A stretch of 7,511 nt of DNA, taken from assembly GCA_023436075.1 (NCBI GenBank), contig JAEZKS010000273.1, positions 1 through 7,511 of the forward strand, in the 5' to 3' direction. Both the position numbers and the translations under genes were made by a program. Origin of the DNA: Methanobacteriota archaeon. GTDB taxonomy: Archaea; Halobacteriota; Methanocellia; Methanocellales; Methanocellaceae. Position 1 is the first letter of the stretch; each line of letters begins with the position of its first letter. Below, one piece after another: positions 5,846 to 7,511 of this stretch. Below the pieces are notes generated by a model that was given only the letters and a program-made list of their open reading frames with translations, searched no databases and had not been told where the DNA came from.

Positions 5846-6508
5846 ATGAGCCCGCTATCCTTTTCAGAAATTGTTTTACCTGACATATCCATTGATAGAC
5901 ATGTGACATCTGCCTTTACGTTCCGCGACTGGGACGAGGCGTATCGCGAAGTGCCGCCATGGGACGTGGGTCGTCCGCAGCCGGCTTTCGAAACACTCGT
6001 TCACGATGGTGAAATCCAGTCCGGAAGGGTGCTCGACGCGGGCTGCGGCACCGGCGAGAACGCTTTGATGCTGGCAAAGAACGGCTGTGACGTTGCCGGC
6101 ATTGACCTCGTGGAACATGCTATCGGAATTGCCCGATCGAAATCAGCAAAACGTCACATTCCTGCCTTATTCATGGCGGGCAACGCGCTCGACCTGGACC
6201 AGTTCTTTGATGAAAGGAGTTTCGACACGGTGATTGACTCAGGCCTTTTCCACGCATTGTCCGACGAGGAGCGGACGGTCTACGCCCGGCAGGTCGTCTG
6301 GGTGCTCAAGCCTGGCGGGAGTTTTTTCATGCTGTGCTTCTCGGACAAAGAGCCCGGCGACTGGGGGCCCCGACGTATCTCCCGCCGGGAGATCGAGGAG
6401 ACGTTCGGCTGGCTGTTCAGGATTAACTACATCAAGGAGTCCTTCTTTTTATCGCGCACTCACAACGGCCGTCCGCAGGCTTACCTGCTGTCGGCGACTA
6501 AAGCCTGA
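5846..6508 (+). CDS. SAM-dependent methyltransferase, TPMT/TehB-like (tandem copy 2)
   Basis: This is the paralogue of the preceding gene, 220 residues from the ATG at 5846. The family block DWDEAYREVPPWDVGRPQP is at 28-46, motif I VLDAGCGTG at 62-70, the strand-2 acid D87 in GIDLVE, IDSGLFHAL at 130-138, VLKPGG at 153-158 and CFSDKEPG at 164-171. The C-terminal RINYIKESFFLS and LLSATKA also match the first copy. Relative to that copy it has an extra Gly after GDW. An in-frame GTG at 5903 would give 201 residues, closer to the paralogue's 199, and neither start has a ribosome-binding site. The N-terminal 19 residues are therefore doubtful. It converges with the exporter genes on the other strand, leaving 71 bases between. 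A role in methylating a toxic or signalling small molecule is inferred from family and context only. Confidence 0.9.
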   Translation: MSPLSFSEIVLPDISIDRHVTSAFTFRDWDEAYREVPPWDVGRPQPAFETLVHDGEIQSGRVLDAGCGTGENALMLAKNGCDVAGIDLVEHAIGIARSKSAKRHIPALFMAGNALDLDQFFDERSFDTVIDSGLFHALSDEERTVYARQVVWVLKPGGSFFMLCFSDKEPGDWGPRRISRREIEETFGWLFRINYIKESFFLSRTHNGRPQAYLLSATKA

Positions 6509-6579
6509 CAGGCCTCTTATACTCAGCAGTTGCCGGCAGCTTTGCGCGCGCGGCCATCTGCCTGCATCTCTTTGACCGC

Positions 6580-7338
6580 TTAGCTTCTCCGGCCGAACGC
6601 GTACGACCCGATCAGGATCATGGCGAGGTCGAAGGCACACAGGATCAGTATTTCCTGATACAGGGGCATAATGGGAGTCCAGGCGTTGCCCAGGATAATC
6701 GACCGCAACCCGTCCACGCCATACGTCAGCGGGTTGACATAGAACACCCATTGCAGCCAGCCAGGCAGATGTGCCACCGGGAACAGCGCGCCACTCAGGA
6801 AGAACAGCGGCAGGTTCACGAAGGTCTGGATCAGCCCGAAGCTTTCCAGGCTCGTGAGAAAGCTGGCGATGGTCAGTCCGACGCAGACGACGCCGAACGT
6901 GATCAGCATCATCACCGGGATTGACTCTACGAACGATCCGAACGTCAGCAGCACACCGATCAGCAGGCCGAAGGGGAAAATGATGACCACTTGCACCAGG
7001 GCGTCGGTGCTGACCCCGAACATTTTCCCCAGAAAAATGGAAACCCGGGAGATCGGCGCCACCAGGACCTCCTTCAGGAATCCAAACTGCCTGTCCCATA
7101 TGACAGAGACTCCCATGAACATAGAAGTGAACTGGAGCGCCTGGGTAATCACGCCCGGGAAGATGAACATTTGGTAGGTGACATTAGCCGCACTCTCGAT
7201 GGGCAGGTTGATGCCGGCGCCGAAGATGATCAGCCAGAGCAGCGGCTGGATGAAGGAACTGATGAAACGGGATCGTTCCCGAGTGTAACGCAGCACCTCC
7301 CGGTACCAGAGCGTGTAGATGCCCTGCAGCTCGCTCAT
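6580..7338 (-). CDS. ABC-2 type permease (DrrB-like)
   Basis: This 252-residue inner-membrane subunit belongs to a second ABC exporter. Predicted helices are TM1 at about 28-44, TM2 57-80, TM3 107-130, TM4 138-160, TM5 168-190 and TM6 225-247. The cytoplasmic coupling stretch WDRQFGFLKEVLVAPISR at 81-98 is characteristic of the DrrB/NodJ group, as is the LSGALFPVAHLPGWLQ segment at 181-196 followed by VNPLTYGVDGLR. It lacks the large extracellular domain of the permease at 3019-4203, so the two exporters belong to different ABC-2 subfamilies. The ATG at 7338 has GAGGAG nine bases upstream. It overlaps the stop of the ATPase gene by four bases (ATGA), so the two are translationally coupled. 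Length is normal for the family. Substrates of relatives include antibiotics and lipids; here it is unknown. Confidence 0.94.
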   Translation of the reverse strand: MSELQGIYTLWYREVLRYTRERSRFISSFIQPLLWLIIFGAGINLPIESAANVTYQMFIFPGVITQALQFTSMFMGVSVIWDRQFGFLKEVLVAPISRVSIFLGKMFGVSTDALVQVVIIFPFGLLIGVLLTFGSFVESIPVMMLITFGVVCVGLTIASFLTSLESFGLIQTFVNLPLFFLSGALFPVAHLPGWLQWVFYVNPLTYGVDGLRSIILGNAWTPIMPLYQEILILCAFDLAMILIGSYAFGRRS

Positions 7339-7511
7339 CGTATCTGTCTCCTCATGGCGGCTTCCATGCCGTACAGCTCCCGCTCCCCTGAGTCGCGAAG
7401 ACCTCTCCCTGTGTAATGCAGGAATACGTCGTCAAGCTGGGGCTCTTGAACGGAGATGGACTCGATGTAGATGCCATGCTGCGTGGCCAACTCTGTGATG
7501 CGGGGCAGGGC
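7335..7511 (-). CDS. ABC exporter ATP-binding protein (DrrA-like), C-terminal fragment at window edge
   Basis: Only the last 58 codons are in the window; the ATPase core lies beyond base 7511. The visible part reads in frame from the edge as ALPRITELATQHGIYIES, followed by VQEPQLDDVFLHYTGR. This is the C-terminal accessory domain found in DrrA-type ATPases, with the same EP-LDDVFL-TG pattern as the ATPase at 1992-3014. The stop codon TGA overlaps the permease start codon as ATGA, which identifies it as the permease's partner. It ends in a short basic tail (MRRQIR) whose codons also carry the permease ribosome-binding site. Confidence 0.9.
   Translation of the reverse strand, partial: ALPRITELATQHGIYIESISVQEPQLDDVFLHYTGRGLRDSGERELYGMEAAMRRQIR

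Noticed and set aside
6503..6513. GCCTGACAGGC at the end of the last methyltransferase as a terminator
   Set aside because: The arms are five bases with a one-base centre, too tight to fold as a hairpin, and no T-run follows.

Overview
The window looks like archaeal chromosome, most likely a methanogen of the Methanocella type. That assignment is an inference from style, not from a marker gene. The supporting signs are TATA-box promoters (TTTAAATA, TATATATG), Shine-Dalgarno sites matching an archaeal 16S 3' end (AGGTGATC, GAGGTGA, GGAGG), GC-rich coding regions separated by AT-rich promoters, and short four-gene-style exporter/regulator operons. No RNA gene, insertion sequence, CRISPR array or replication origin is visible.

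Layout. Positions 1-1060 (minus) carry a 3'-truncated DHA2-type drug/proton antiporter, preceded in the same operon by a PadR-type repressor (1050-1403, minus). Positions 1404-1624 are a divergent promoter region. Positions 1625-4203 (plus) are a second operon: a paralogous PadR repressor, a DrrA-like ABC ATPase and an ABC-2 permease with a large extracellular domain. It ends in a hairpin plus T-tract that contains the permease stop codon. Positions 4252-6508 (plus) hold three SAM-dependent methyltransferases; the last two are tandem paralogues of the TPMT/TehB-like type, roughly 60-65% identical by eye. Positions 6580-7511 (minus) converge on them and hold a second, structurally different ABC-2 exporter: a permease, and the C-terminal end of its ATPase running off the window edge.

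How it may work. Two PadR paralogues (about two thirds identical by eye) sit head to head, one upstream of an MFS pump and the other upstream of an ABC pump. Directly against the TATA box of each there is the same 22-bp element (18 of 22 positions), in the same orientation and at the same distance. This predicts that both repressors read the same or overlapping operators, so the two pumps would be auto- and cross-regulated by a shared class of ligand. The neighbouring methyltransferases and second exporter make the region look like a small-molecule efflux and modification island. The shared operator is seen directly in the sequence; the joint detoxification role is inference.
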